Notes: generated from the letters alone by a model not told the origin. Shown: positions 1-7,413, numbered from the stretch's first letter. The stretch is 17,271 nucleotides of DNA from an uncultured Bacilli bacterium (GCA_944358225.1 CALVQP010000018.1:1-17271); one strand, 5' to 3'. Numbers and translations: made by a program.

Positions 1-952
1 TTTGAATAATAATTATTTTATAAAAAGGAATATTAAACTCATTTAAAAATATAATATTATTAAGAATTAAACTTTCAAAAATAAAACCTCGAAGCAAACA
101 AGATATTAATCCTAGTCTTTTTTTCTTGGGGTTAGACAGTTTAATATGGACAATAAACTTCCCAAAAGTAAAACCATTAAATATAAATGTTGACAGACTA
201 AAGTATAAACCAATAATTAAAGTATTAATAAATCTAAATTGAATAGGACATATAGCTAGTATAAAAAATAACAAAACCATATCAATCAAATATCCAATAA
301 AACGTCTGGTAAAAGATACATCTTTACTTCGTCTTAAAGATTCTTCATCAAGTTGATCTCTCGTAGGTAAGAAAAAACTAAATAGGGGAGTTAGAATAAA
401 TCCTAATAATCCTCCTAAAGTATTATTAAATAAATCATTAACATCAAATAAGCGATAAGGACGAGGATAAATATAATATAACCCAGAAAGTTGCGTAACT
501 TCTAAAAATAAAGATAACAAAAAAGAATATAAAATAGTCGTAAACCAGCCTTTTTTAAAATAATAACGTAGATAAATTCCTAGTGGGACCGTTAAGAGTA
601 TATTAAATAAGGGCTCTAAAATTTTATTGGTTGTAAATATAGATATATACGTTCTAGGATCTTTTATATCCAAAACATTACTAGCGTTCATTTCACTAAT
701 AAATTCAAATAACTTTAAATTATACCACGGTCTTTTAGAGGAAGATACAATATCTAATGAGGGTAGAGGTAATATAGCTAAACAAAGTACACATAATAAA
801 TAAAAGATAAACGAAAAAATAATCAGAGTCTTTTTAATAGTAATAGCTCCATATTTATGATATTGCAAAATCATAAATGGAATAGTTAATATAAAAGCAA
901 GTATTGGAAAAACTAAAGCCGCTATCAAAAGTGCTGTAATATAATTTTGCAT
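1..952 (-). CDS. VanZ-RDD fusion membrane protein (C-terminus cut by window edge)
   Basis: Open minus-strand frame running off the left edge; 317 residues are visible. The N-terminal half has several hydrophobic helices and the VanZ signature: E151-V-T-Q154, then R167-L-F-D170-V-N-D173 with N176/N177 and a Gly-rich segment (180-184). After a charged linker (about 197-212) an RDD-like domain starts at R216-R217-F-I-G-Y-L-I-D224, followed by G260-F-T-F-G-K265. VanZ-family proteins are integral membrane proteins; some give low-level teicoplanin or lipoglycopeptide resistance, but most have no known substrate, and RDD domains are linked to transport or ion stress. I chose ATG 952 because AGGTGAT lies 7 bases upstream of it. 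That site overlaps the earlier in-frame ATG at 961, which would leave no spacing. It has its own promoter at 1013-1041. The fold call is firm; the substrate is unknown. Confidence 0.85.
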   Translation of the reverse strand, partial: MQNYITALLIAALVFPILAFILTIPFMILQYHKYGAITIKKTLIIFSFIFYLLCVLCLAILPLPSLDIVSSSKRPWYNLKLFEFISEMNASNVLDIKDPRTYISIFTTNKILEPLFNILLTVPLGIYLRYYFKKGWFTTILYSFLLSLFLEVTQLSGLYYIYPRPYRLFDVNDLFNNTLGGLLGFILTPLFSFFLPTRDQLDEESLRRSKDVSFTRRFIGYLIDMVLLFFILAICPIQFRFINTLIIGLYFSLSTFIFNGFTFGKFIVHIKLSNPKKKRLGLISCLLRGFIFESLILNNIIFLNEFNIPFYKIIIIQ

Positions 953-1012
953 AGACTTCATCACCTTACTTTTTTTAATAATTCATTTTAGCTTTATTTT
1001 TTAGATATTTGT

Positions 1013-1041
1013 AATATAACATTAACTAAATATTTAAGCAA
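1013..1041 (-). promoter_or_regulatory. Sigma-A-type promoter of the VanZ-RDD gene
   Basis: Reading the minus strand, TTGCTT (1041-1036) is followed after exactly 17 bases by TATATT (1018-1013), with TG one base upstream of the -10 (TGnTATATT, extended -10). It sits directly after the terminator of the EIIB-like gene, so the VanZ-RDD gene is transcribed independently with a leader of about 50 bases. Confidence 0.65.
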
Positions 1042-1042
1042 C

Positions 1043-1065
1043 AAAAAAAGACCTATTAAGTCTTT
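1043..1065 (-). terminator. Intrinsic terminator of the EIIB-like gene
   Basis: On the minus strand, AAAGAC (1065-1060), a 7-base loop, GTCTTT (1052-1047) and a run of T. The stem is short (6 bp), but position (25 bases after the stop) and T-tract fit an intrinsic terminator. The next promoter begins immediately after it. Confidence 0.7.
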
Positions 1066-1089
1066 AAAGCCTCCTCATAAAAAATATAT

Positions 1090-1407
1090 TTATAATAAAT
1101 CTTCAATATATCTTTTTAGAGTCTTAGCATTTTTACCAAAGATAATTTTTAATTGATTATCAACTTCTACAATTCCTTTTGCTCCCAATTTTTGAATACC
1201 ATCTTTATCAGCCTTACTAACATCTTTTAAAATAACTTTAAAACGCGACATATTACATTCACAATTAATAATGTTATCTTTACCACCTAAAAATTGGATT
1301 AACTTATTAGCCTCAATACCAAAATCTTTTTTGTTAATTTTAACAACTACTAAAGATATAATTGCTAAAACAACTATAATAATTACATACTGCCATATTG
1401 AACTCAT
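1090..1407 (-). CDS. Membrane-anchored PTS EIIB-like protein lacking the active-site Cys
   Basis: 105 residues: an N-terminal membrane helix (about 5-23), a short basic linker, then one domain (about 34-105) that follows the glucose-type PTS EIIB pattern: G41-G42-K-D-N45-I, S54-R55-F-K, K-D-V-S-K, L-G-A-K-G and I-I-F-G. In EIIB the motif is C-x-T-R-L-R, and the Cys takes phosphate from EIIA. Here the ungapped alignment puts N52 at that Cys, with Cys at 51 and 49 instead, and S54-R55-F56-K57 for T-R-L-R. No EIIC transporter domain or EIIA gene is visible beside it. Likely a small membrane-tethered, catalytically altered EIIB paralogue, perhaps regulatory or structural. Small EIIB-like proteins are known in Mollicutes. 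A GGTGAT site precedes the ATG. It is divergent from thiI and has its own promoter and terminator. Confidence 0.8.
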   Translation of the reverse strand: MSSIWQYVIIIVVLAIISLVVVKINKKDFGIEANKLIQFLGGKDNIINCECNMSRFKVILKDVSKADKDGIQKLGAKGIVEVDNQLKIIFGKNAKTLKRYIEDLL

Positions 1408-1422
1408 ATCATCACCAACTTA

Positions 1423-1451
1423 ATTATACATAATTAAGCAGTTTTTGGCAA
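1423..1451 (-). promoter_or_regulatory. Promoter of the EIIB-like gene
   Basis: On the minus strand TTGCCA (1451-1446), a 17-base spacer and a perfect TATAAT (1428-1423). The predicted transcription start near 1416 lies only about 10 bases before the ATG, at the 5' edge of the GGTGAT ribosome binding site, so the leader is extremely short. Confidence 0.8.
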
Positions 1452-1478
1452 CTTTTGAAAGAACAAAGTAATTAAGGC

Positions 1479-1507
1479 TTGATTTTAAAAATGTACTAAC
1501 ATATAAT
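1479..1507 (+). promoter_or_regulatory. Promoter of thiI
   Basis: TTGATT (1479-1484), 17-base spacer, perfect TATAAT (1502-1507). It is back to back with the minus-strand promoter at 1423-1451, with 27 bases between the two -35 boxes. The leader to the thiI ATG is about 35 bases and includes AAAAGGGG upstream of the start. Confidence 0.8.
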
Positions 1508-1549
1508 TGAAAAGAAAAAACCAAATAAACTTCTTAAAAGGGGTGTTTT

Positions 1550-2731
1550 ATGCGCAAATTAATAATGATTAAATATGGGGAACTATCAACTAAAAAAGAT
1601 AATATTGGCTTATTTTTAAATACTTTAAAGAAAAATATTGAATATACTTTAACTAGTTTAGAACATGAAATAACTTTTGATAAAGCTCGTATGTTTATTA
1701 CTGGTAATGATATAGATCAAATATTAACAAAAGTTCAAAATATTTTTGGTATTCACCAGATTGTTATTGCATATGAATTATCAGATAATACTTTGGAAAA
1801 TATTAGTTTTCATTTATTAAATTTATTATCTTCAACAAACTTTAATACATTTAAAGTCGAAACTAAAAGAAGCGATAAAAAATATCCTATTTCCAGTATG
1901 GATATAAGTCGTAAATTAGGCGGTATTATTTTAAAAAATAAAGAAAATGTGCAAGTAGATGTTCATAATCCCGAGTTATTAATTAATGTCGAGATTCGCC
2001 AAAACAAATCATATATTTACTTCGATAAAATTAAAGGCTTAGGTGGTTATCCTGTTGGAGTTTTAGGCAAAGGAATGCTGATGTTAAGTGGGGGAATAGA
2101 TTCTCCAGTAGCTGGCTATATGGCAATTAAAAGAGGGGTAAAATTAGAAGCAGTATATTTTGAAAGTCCGCCTCATACTAGTATAGAAGCCAAAAATAAA
2201 GTTATTGCTCTAGCTAAAAAATTAGCTTTATATAATAATGGAATAAAATTACATGTTATAAATTTTACAAAAATTCAAGAAACTATCTATAAAAATATTC
2301 CTCATGAATATTTAATTACTATCATGCGTCGTATGATGTATCGTATTAGTGCCAAATTATCTTATAATGCTCGCGGTTCAATTATAGTTAATGGTGAAAG
2401 CATAGGGCAGGTAGCCTCACAAACCTTAGCAAGCATGAACGTGATAAACGAAGCCATTAAAATGCCTGTCATTAGACCACTTGCTTGTTTTGATAAATTG
2501 GAAATAATTGCCCTTGCCAAACAAATAGATACTTATAAAACTAGTATTTTACCATATGAAGATTGTTGCACTATTTTTGTTCCCAAACATCCGGTAATAA
2601 ATCCTACTTTAGATAAATGTTATTTGTATGAAAAAAACTTTGATTATGAAAAATTAATATATGAAGCTTTAAAACATCATGAAATAATTAAAATAAATCC
2701 GCAAGAAAAATCTCATAATGAATTATTATAA
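1550..2731 (+). CDS. thiI: ThiI, tRNA U8 4-thiouridine synthase (no rhodanese domain)
   Basis: 393 residues. ThiI adenylates U8 of tRNA and inserts sulfur delivered by a cysteine desulfurase; in some bacteria it also feeds thiazole synthesis. Visible: an N-terminal ferredoxin-like and THUMP region (about 1-165), the PP-loop ATP-binding motif S180-G-G-I-D-S-P186, N281-G-E-S-I-G-Q-V-A-S-Q-T292, and the conserved P335-Y-E-D-C-C340 near the end. The length matches the B. subtilis type (about 400 residues), which lacks the C-terminal rhodanese domain of the E. coli enzyme, so persulfide handling must use other cysteines. A dedicated desulfurase (NifZ in B. subtilis) often lies beside thiI; none is here. 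The gene is transcribed alone, from its own promoter to the strong terminator at 2738-2776. Confidence 0.96.
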   Translation: MRKLIMIKYGELSTKKDNIGLFLNTLKKNIEYTLTSLEHEITFDKARMFITGNDIDQILTKVQNIFGIHQIVIAYELSDNTLENISFHLLNLLSSTNFNTFKVETKRSDKKYPISSMDISRKLGGIILKNKENVQVDVHNPELLINVEIRQNKSYIYFDKIKGLGGYPVGVLGKGMLMLSGGIDSPVAGYMAIKRGVKLEAVYFESPPHTSIEAKNKVIALAKKLALYNNGIKLHVINFTKIQETIYKNIPHEYLITIMRRMMYRISAKLSYNARGSIIVNGESIGQVASQTLASMNVINEAIKMPVIRPLACFDKLEIIALAKQIDTYKTSILPYEDCCTIFVPKHPVINPTLDKCYLYEKNFDYEKLIYEALKHHEIIKINPQEKSHNELL

Positions 2732-2737
2732 ATTAAA

Positions 2738-2776
2738 AAGGATTAAAGTTCTTCGTGAATTTTAATCCTTATTTTT
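2738..2776. terminator. Bidirectional intrinsic terminator between thiI and the DUF1540 gene
   Basis: AAGGATTAAAGTTC (2738-2751), a 5-base loop, and its complement ending at 2770 (one G-T pair) form a stem of about 14 bp. It is flanked by ATTTTT on the plus side and an A-rich run (T-tract on the minus strand) on the other. The 3' end and stop codon of the convergent DUF1540 gene lie inside the stem, so one hairpin serves both genes. Confidence 0.88.
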
Positions 2777-2929
2777 AAAACTATCGCAAATCGTTTCTAA
2801 TTTACTACCATTATTTGCAATCCAACATATTTTGATTTTAGCTAGTCCACATTTATTTTCCTCACAGTTACAATATGTACAATTATGGACCTCGCAGTCA
2901 ATACTTTGATTAAAATAAGGATCTTTCAT
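2762..2929 (-). CDS. DUF1540 small cysteine-rich protein
   Basis: 55 residues, no signal peptide or membrane helix. Seven cysteines: C12, C17, C20, C22, C27, C35, C48. The spacing follows DUF1540: C-x-V-x-N-C-x-Y near 12-19, K-C-x-x-A-x-I about 26-32, and an E-T-x-C-x-S-F-K ending (45-52). The family is widespread in Bacillota, has no assigned function, and is often thought to bind metal through the conserved Cys. Start ATG 2929 is preceded by GGGTGAT at a spacing of about 5 bases. It is convergent with thiI, and its last codons form part of the shared terminator. A perfect TATAAT lies upstream on the minus strand (2974-2969), but with no good -35. Family call fairly sure; function unknown. 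Confidence 0.85.
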   Translation of the reverse strand: MKDPYFNQSIDCEVHNCTYCNCEENKCGLAKIKICWIANNGSKLETICDSFKNKD

Positions 2930-2996
2930 TTACTATCACCCTTTATTAATATGTATAAAATCCTTAAAATTATACATCATAATAATGGTGATAAAT

Positions 2997-3191
2997 ATGA
3001 GATATTTAGATTATCATTATAAGCATGCTACTTTAACACCTAAAGATGCTTATGAAGAATGTACTTATAATTTAACTAATGAATATGGTTATAATTTTGG
3101 CCTTGAAAACAAACGCTACATTAATGAAGAAAATCTTTTCATGCGTCCTAAAAACTTTGTCAACAAAGACTATATTTGTAAGAAAAAATAG
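2997..3191 (+). CDS. Small hypothetical protein, Tyr/Asn-rich
   Basis: 64 residues, soluble by composition, rich in Tyr, Asn, Lys and Glu, with two Cys (C22 and C61); I do not recognise it. Start ATG 2997 is chosen over the in-frame ATG at 2985 because GGTGAT (2987-2992) sits 4 bases before 2997 and overlaps the earlier ATG. Support for a real gene: a good ribosome binding site, codon use like its neighbours, and a terminator whose stem contains its TAG stop codon. It is divergent from the DUF1540 gene and ends 44 bases before ackA, which has its own -10. Confidence 0.7.
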   Translation: MRYLDYHYKHATLTPKDAYEECTYNLTNEYGYNFGLENKRYINEENLFMRPKNFVNKDYICKKK

Positions 3192-3210
3192 CTTTTTAAG
3201 CTTTTTTTTT
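3183..3210 (+). terminator. Intrinsic terminator overlapping the stop of the 2997 gene
   Basis: A-run, AGCTT (3190-3194), 3-base loop, AAGCT (3198-3202), then eight T. The flanking A and T runs extend the stem past one T-T mismatch. The TAG stop (3189-3191) is within the 5' arm. Confidence 0.7.
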
Positions 3211-3211
3211 G

Positions 3212-3217
3212 TATAAT
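3212..3217 (+). promoter_or_regulatory. -10 element (TATAAT) of ackA
   Basis: Perfect TATAAT one base after the terminator T-tract, 18 bases before the ackA ATG. No convincing -35 is seen, since the terminator occupies that place. The transcript would start next to the GAGGTGA ribosome binding site, giving a minimal leader. Confidence 0.55.
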
Positions 3218-3235
3218 TAAAAGCGAGGTGAAAAA

Positions 3236-4417
3236 ATGAAAATATTATCTGTTAACGCCGGAAGTTCTTCTTTAAAATTTACTTTAATCGAGCTTCCTAG
3301 CAATAATAAATTAATTAGTGGATACTTTGAAAAAATTGGCATTGGTAACAGTTTTTATACAATAAAAATAAATGGGGAAAAACTTATCCGTCAAGTAGAC
3401 TTAAAAGATCATAAAATTGCTGTTGATTATCTAATTGAGGAATTAATTTCCAATAAAGTAATAAAATCTTTAGATGAAATAGATGGAGTAGGTCATCGCA
3501 TTGTGCATGGTGCTGATAAATATAGTAAAAGTGTCTTGTTAAATGAAAGTATTTTAGAAGATATTGCATCATTTAATGAACTCGCTCCACTACATAATCC
3601 TGCTAACTTAATAGGTGTCAAAGCATTTATGGAAGCTTTGCCAACTACTCCAATGGTAGGCGTTTTTGATACAGCTTTTCATCAAAGTATGGACGAGACA
3701 TCATATATTTATGCTACACCATATGAGTGGTATCAAAAATATAAAGTTCGCAAATATGGTTTTCATGGAACATCGCATCGTTTTATAAATAAAACAATTA
3801 GTGAATATTTACAAAAAGACGATTTAAAAGTCATATCTTGTCATATTGGCAGTGGGGCATCTTTAGCGGCAATTGATTCCGGTAAAGTAATTGATACTTC
3901 CATGGGATTTACACCAACACCTGGTGTGGTAATGGGAACTCGTGCTGGAGATATTGACGTTAGCATTATTCCTTACATAATGAAAAAAGAAAATAAAACT
4001 ATTGATGAAGTAATGAATGATCTGAATAAAAAATCAGGACTTTTAGGAATTAGTGGTATATCTTCTGATGCCAGAGATATTCAAATGGCTATTGAAAAAA
4101 ATAATCATCAAGCAATACTAGCATTTGATATTTATACCCAAAAAGTAGCTAATTATATTGCTATGTATAATAATTTACTAAATGGGGCCGATGTTATTTG
4201 CTTTACAGCTGGGTTAGGAGAAATGAGTCGTCCTTTTAGAAAGGGAATAGTTGAAAAGATTAAAAGCTTAGGCGTAACTTTAGATGAGGTAAAAAACGAA
4301 GAAACTTTTGGTACTTTCGGTTTAATTAGTACACAAGATTCTAAAATACCTGTTTATGTTGTACCAACAGATGAAGAATTAATGATAGCTTTAGATACAT
4401 ACGAATTAATTAGTTAA
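3236..4417 (+). CDS. ackA: Acetate kinase
   Basis: 393 residues, full length for the family. Cytoplasmic; acetyl phosphate + ADP to acetate + ATP (reversible), the ATP-yielding end of acetate fermentation. Visible: N7-A-G-S-S-S12 phosphate loop, G86-H-R88-I-V-H91-G, F144-D145-T-A-F-H149 with the catalytic Asp, G175-F-H-G-T-S-H181, the C202-H-I-G-S-G-A-S loop, G234-T-R236-A-G-D, and the C-terminal metal-ligand Glu in T378-D-E380-E. Every expected catalytic residue is present. GAGGTGA precedes the ATG. nrnA follows after 4 bases with no terminator, so the two are co-transcribed. Its acetyl phosphate source here is probably the phosphoketolase encoded at 13362-15728, since no pta is in the window. 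Confidence 0.97.
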   Translation: MKILSVNAGSSSLKFTLIELPSNNKLISGYFEKIGIGNSFYTIKINGEKLIRQVDLKDHKIAVDYLIEELISNKVIKSLDEIDGVGHRIVHGADKYSKSVLLNESILEDIASFNELAPLHNPANLIGVKAFMEALPTTPMVGVFDTAFHQSMDETSYIYATPYEWYQKYKVRKYGFHGTSHRFINKTISEYLQKDDLKVISCHIGSGASLAAIDSGKVIDTSMGFTPTPGVVMGTRAGDIDVSIIPYIMKKENKTIDEVMNDLNKKSGLLGISGISSDARDIQMAIEKNNHQAILAFDIYTQKVANYIAMYNNLLNGADVICFTAGLGEMSRPFRKGIVEKIKSLGVTLDEVKNEETFGTFGLISTQDSKIPVYVVPTDEELMIALDTYELIS

Positions 4418-4421
4418 GGAA

Positions 4422-5396
4422 GTGGTTGTTATAAACCCAATTATCAAACAGATTTATAAAAAAATAAAAAAATATGATGAAATAGTTATTGCTCGTCATG
4501 TTGGACCAGATCCCGATGCTGTAGCTAGTCAAATTGCTTTAAGAGATTGCATTGAACAGACTTTTCCAAACAAAAAAGTTTATGCTGTAGGAAAAGCCGT
4601 TTCCCGTTTTAAATATTTTGGAAGTTTGGATAAAGTAGAGGAAGAAACTTTACATTCTCCCTTATTAATAGCTTTAGATGTTCCCAATTTGCATCGTATT
4701 GATGGCGTTGATTTAACTTTTTATAAAGAAATTGTTAAAATAGACCATCATCCTTTTGAAGATAAAATGGGTACCGTCGAATGGATAGATACCAATGCTT
4801 CCTCGACTTGTCAATTAATTGCGGAACTTATCTTAAAAACGAAGTTAGAACTTCCTAAAAGAGTAGCTGAGAACCTTTTTTTAGGAATTGTTTCTGATAG
4901 CGATCGCTTTTTACTCTCATATACTACTATCCATACTTTTAAAATCGTAACCGAGTTATTAGAAAAAAGTAATATTAATTTTCAAGAATTATATCCATAC
5001 CTTTATGAACGCCCTTTGTGTGAAATAAAATTTCATGGGTATTTATCGCAACATTTAACCGTTAGTGAAAATGGATTTGCTTATGTTAAAATTACTCCGG
5101 ATGTTATTAAAAAATATAATGTTGATACAGCTACAGCTTCTAATATGATTAATGATTTTAATTTTATTAAAGAAGTTCATGCTTGGGCATTTATTACTTG
5201 TGATGAAAATAATCAACTTTATAAAGTCAATATTCGCTCGCGAGGACCAATTATTAATGAAGTAGCTGCTAAATATGGTGGGGGAGGCCATAAATTCGCT
5301 AGTGGCGTGCGTACTAAATCAGAAAAAGATATTGATAAGTTGCTAACTGATTTAGATAAAGTTTGCTTTGAATACAAAAAAACGTTAGATATTTAA
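4422..5396 (+). CDS. nrnA: DHH-DHHA1 phosphoesterase, NrnA-type nanoRNase / pAp phosphatase
   Basis: 324 residues from GTG 4422. NrnA hydrolyses 2-5-mer RNA and 3'-phosphoadenosine 5'-phosphate. DHH domain metal ligands: H26-x-G-P-D30-P-D32, D86, the D108-H-H110 signature and D159 in I-V-S-D-S-D. S127-S-T follows the DHH motif. The DHHA1 domain ends with G286-G-G-G-H290 that binds substrate. The length is typical. The start is odd: the only canonical in-frame start, GTG 4422, overlaps the ribosome-binding-like AAGGAAGTGG (4416-4425). The start site implied by spacing would be near ATA 4431; compare the parallel AGTGGTT-N3-ATG arrangement at 15812. It is co-transcribed with ackA and terminated at 5395-5424. 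The exact role among DHH subfamilies (NrnA, NrnB, Mollicute MgpA-like) is inferred. Confidence 0.9.
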   Translation: MVVINPIIKQIYKKIKKYDEIVIARHVGPDPDAVASQIALRDCIEQTFPNKKVYAVGKAVSRFKYFGSLDKVEEETLHSPLLIALDVPNLHRIDGVDLTFYKEIVKIDHHPFEDKMGTVEWIDTNASSTCQLIAELILKTKLELPKRVAENLFLGIVSDSDRFLLSYTTIHTFKIVTELLEKSNINFQELYPYLYERPLCEIKFHGYLSQHLTVSENGFAYVKITPDVIKKYNVDTATASNMINDFNFIKEVHAWAFITCDENNQLYKVNIRSRGPIINEVAAKYGGGGHKFASGVRTKSEKDIDKLLTDLDKVCFEYKKTLDI

Positions 5397-5424
5397 AAAC
5401 AAGCATTACAAAATGCCTGTTTTT
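5395..5424 (+). terminator. Terminator of ackA-nrnA
   Basis: AAAAACAAGCATT (5395-5407), ACAA loop, AATGCCTGTTTTT (5412-5424): a 13-bp stem with one A-C mismatch, ending in T. The nrnA TAA stop (5394-5396) is at its base. Confidence 0.82.
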
Positions 5425-5427
5425 AAA

Positions 5428-5436
5428 TGCTATAAT
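5428..5436 (+). promoter_or_regulatory. Extended -10 promoter of recX
   Basis: TGCTATAAT, a perfect extended -10, three bases after the nrnA terminator. The -35 region would fall inside the terminator hairpin and shows no match, so the promoter depends on the extended -10. The leader to GTG 5484 is about 40 bases. Confidence 0.65.
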
Positions 5437-5483
5437 ATTGACCAAAACAATATTTGTATATACAATTATTAAGAGGTGAAAAA

Positions 5484-6257
5484 GTGAAAATACTTTCTTA
5501 TAAAAAAATTAATTCTAATGAATATAAAGTTATATTAGAAAACAATTTAGAAGTCAATTTATATGATGAGATAATTATTACCCATGAGCTTTTACTAAAA
5601 AAAGCTATATCTGAAGAAGAACTTGAAAATATCGTTAAAGCTAATAAAAGTCTTAAAAGTTATTATCAAGCCCTAAAGTATTTATCTGTTAAAATGCGCA
5701 GTAAAAAAGAACTAATAAATTATTTACACAAACAAGGCTATAATGATCTAGAAATCGAAAGTACTTTACAAAAGCTAGAACAACAAAATTATCTTGATGA
5801 TACTAAATATATAAAGATGTACATATCCGATCAACTTAAACTAACTTTAAATGGGCCCTTAAAAATTAAAAGAGCTTTATTAAATGAAGATATAAGCGAA
5901 GAGAAAATAGATGAAAGCCTATCTTCGATATCTGATTTAGTCTGGCAAGAAAAAATTCAAAAAATTATTGATAAAAGAAAAAATACTAACAAAGATAGCC
6001 AACTATTATTTAAACAAAAAACTAGTAATTATTTAAATAATTTGGGGTATAGAGCTAATTTGTATCAAGAATTATTAGATAAAGTTACTATTTTTCAAGA
6101 AGAAAATTTTATAAATACTGCTAATAAAATTTACAAAAGATTATCTCATAAATATCAAAAAGAAGCTTTGTATTTAAATTTACAACAAAGACTTTATCAA
6201 AAAGGCTATAGTAAAGAACTTATTTCAAAATATTTAGAGCAAATAAAAAGCGATTAA
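5484..6257 (+). CDS. recX: RecX, regulator of RecA
   Basis: 257 residues from GTG 5484. RecX binds RecA filaments and modulates strand exchange and coprotease activity. The protein is made of three-helix repeats typical of RecX. Visible blocks are about 59-90 (Y-Y-Q-A-L-K-Y-L-S, R-S-K-K-E-L, L-x-K-Q-G-Y), 91-120 (L-x-K-L-E-Q-Q-N-Y-L-D-D), N123-G-P-L-K-I-K-R130, and the C-terminal repeat L235 to L251 with Q-K-G-Y. It is longer than the E. coli protein (166) and near the B. subtilis one (264). GTG 5484 is chosen over ATG 5454 because AGAGGTG lies 5 bases before it, and the first 10 residues of the longer version have no ribosome binding site. Monocistronic. recA is not in the window. Confidence 0.88.
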   Translation: MKILSYKKINSNEYKVILENNLEVNLYDEIIITHELLLKKAISEEELENIVKANKSLKSYYQALKYLSVKMRSKKELINYLHKQGYNDLEIESTLQKLEQQNYLDDTKYIKMYISDQLKLTLNGPLKIKRALLNEDISEEKIDESLSSISDLVWQEKIQKIIDKRKNTNKDSQLLFKQKTSNYLNNLGYRANLYQELLDKVTIFQEENFINTANKIYKRLSHKYQKEALYLNLQQRLYQKGYSKELISKYLEQIKSD

Positions 6258-6268
6258 CTCGCTTTTTT
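6245..6268. terminator. Bidirectional terminator between recX and prsA
   Basis: AAAAAGCGA (6245-6253), TTAAC loop, TCGCTTTTT (6259-6267) plus one more T: a 9-bp symmetric hairpin. The recX TAA lies in the loop, and the convergent prsA stop is at 6269-6271, directly against the stem. Confidence 0.88.
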
Positions 6269-7291
6269 CTATTCTTCATTTTGAGAACTGTTAGCTTCAA
6301 TAGCTGCTGCTAAAGAATTTTGAATAAAATTAGAATATTGTTTATTTAATTCACTATCATTAATTTCCATACCATATTCTTTACGTAAAGCTTGTAGGGC
6401 ATTAACAGAAGTTGTATTATCGTTTGAAATTAACTCTTCAGCTAACTTTTCTATAATCGTATTTTTAACATCATCAAGTTTAGCTTTTTCTTTAGTATTA
6501 GTACGTAATATAATATGATAGCCTAAACTAGATTTAACAGGGCTAGTAGTATATTTGCCATCTTCTAATTTATAAGCTTCTTCACTAAAAGTTCCATAAT
6601 CACTAGATAAAGTATCCGTATTAATATATCCTAAACTTCCACCCTTATCACTCGTAGCCTCATCATCAGAATTTTCTTTTGCTAGAGTTTCAAAAGTAGC
6701 TTTTTTATCTTCAGCTTCATCTAATTTTTTAATCAACTCTTCAGCTTTTTTCTTAGCTTCATCTTCAGCCTTAGTTTTATCTTCATCACTCATATCATCA
6801 GTAACATCCGGAGTGATTAAAATATGAGAAACTTCGATATCTCCTTTAACTTCATTACTATAATACTCTTCAATTTGTTTATCATCAATTTGCTCTTTAG
6901 CATAATCTTCAACAGCTAAATTTTGTAAGTAAGCTAAATATAAATAATCTTTATATGCTTCCATAGTAGAATATCCTGTATATTGTTGAACAGCACTTAA
7001 AGCATCATCACCGTAATATTCTTCTAAAGAAGCAATTTGACTATCTGCGGATTTAGTTGCTTCTTCTAAATCATCTTTATATTTATCTTCTAAGATTTTT
7101 TTGTCTACCATATTAACTAAAGTAGTCAAACCATAAGTATTTTTTATTTCTTCATATAAATCATCAACACTAATTTTTCCTTGTTCTAATGATACTACAG
7201 CTTCTTCGCCATTTTTTAATTTTGGAATCTCTTTTGCACATCCAGCAGTTAACATCAAACAAACTGCCAAAACTAATAATTTCTTTTTCAT
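6269..7291 (-). CDS. prsA: PrsA-type foldase lipoprotein (parvulin peptidyl-prolyl isomerase)
   Basis: 340 residues. Extracytoplasmic lipoprotein that helps secreted proteins fold by cis-trans isomerisation of prolyl bonds. Lipoprotein signal M-K-K-K, hydrophobic core, lipobox T15-A-G-C18, so mature protein starts at C18. Helical N-terminal chaperone region about 38-148; parvulin domain about 151-264, with V154-S-H-I-L-I near its start, G217-G-S-L-G-Y222, and L256-G-Y-H-I-I-L near its end. A charged Lys/Glu/Asp helix (about 165-197) is inserted after the first strand. Start 7291 is set by AGGAGG four to five bases upstream and by the lipoprotein signal; the frame stays open for 35 more codons upstream, but that extension has no ribosome binding site. 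It has its own promoter (7313-7341) and shares a terminator with recX. PrsA or another parvulin lipoprotein; the fold is certain. Confidence 0.9.
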   Translation of the reverse strand: MKKKLLVLAVCLMLTAGCAKEIPKLKNGEEAVVSLEQGKISVDDLYEEIKNTYGLTTLVNMVDKKILEDKYKDDLEEATKSADSQIASLEEYYGDDALSAVQQYTGYSTMEAYKDYLYLAYLQNLAVEDYAKEQIDDKQIEEYYSNEVKGDIEVSHILITPDVTDDMSDEDKTKAEDEAKKKAEELIKKLDEAEDKKATFETLAKENSDDEATSDKGGSLGYINTDTLSSDYGTFSEEAYKLEDGKYTTSPVKSSLGYHIILRTNTKEKAKLDDVKNTIIEKLAEELISNDNTTSVNALQALRKEYGMEINDSELNKQYSNFIQNSLAAAIEANSSQNEE

Positions 7292-7312
7292 TTTTCCTCC
7301 TAAACATAATAA

Positions 7313-7341
7313 ATTATACCAACCATTAACTAAAAACACAA
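7313..7341 (-). promoter_or_regulatory. Promoter of prsA
   Basis: On the minus strand TTGTGT (7341-7336), 17-base spacer, TATAAT (7318-7313) preceded by TGG (extended -10). The leader is about 15 bases and contains AGGAGG. Confidence 0.72.
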
Positions 7342-7413
7342 GCCAAAAGAAGCACACAAAATCTGGGTAATGTATATTATATAAATGAAAAGACAAAAAA
7401 GGAGGAATGATTT

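Noticed and set aside
3384..3572. Minus-strand open frame inside ackA
   Set aside because: It lies antisense to a clear acetate kinase, has no ribosome binding site, and its composition mirrors the codons opposite it.
5055..5291. Minus-strand open frame inside nrnA
   Set aside because: Antisense to the conserved DHHA1 region; the sequence is constrained by nrnA and no start signal is seen.
7292..7396. 35-codon N-terminal extension of prsA
   Set aside because: The lipoprotein signal and AGGAGG fix the start at 7291; the extension overlaps the prsA promoter.
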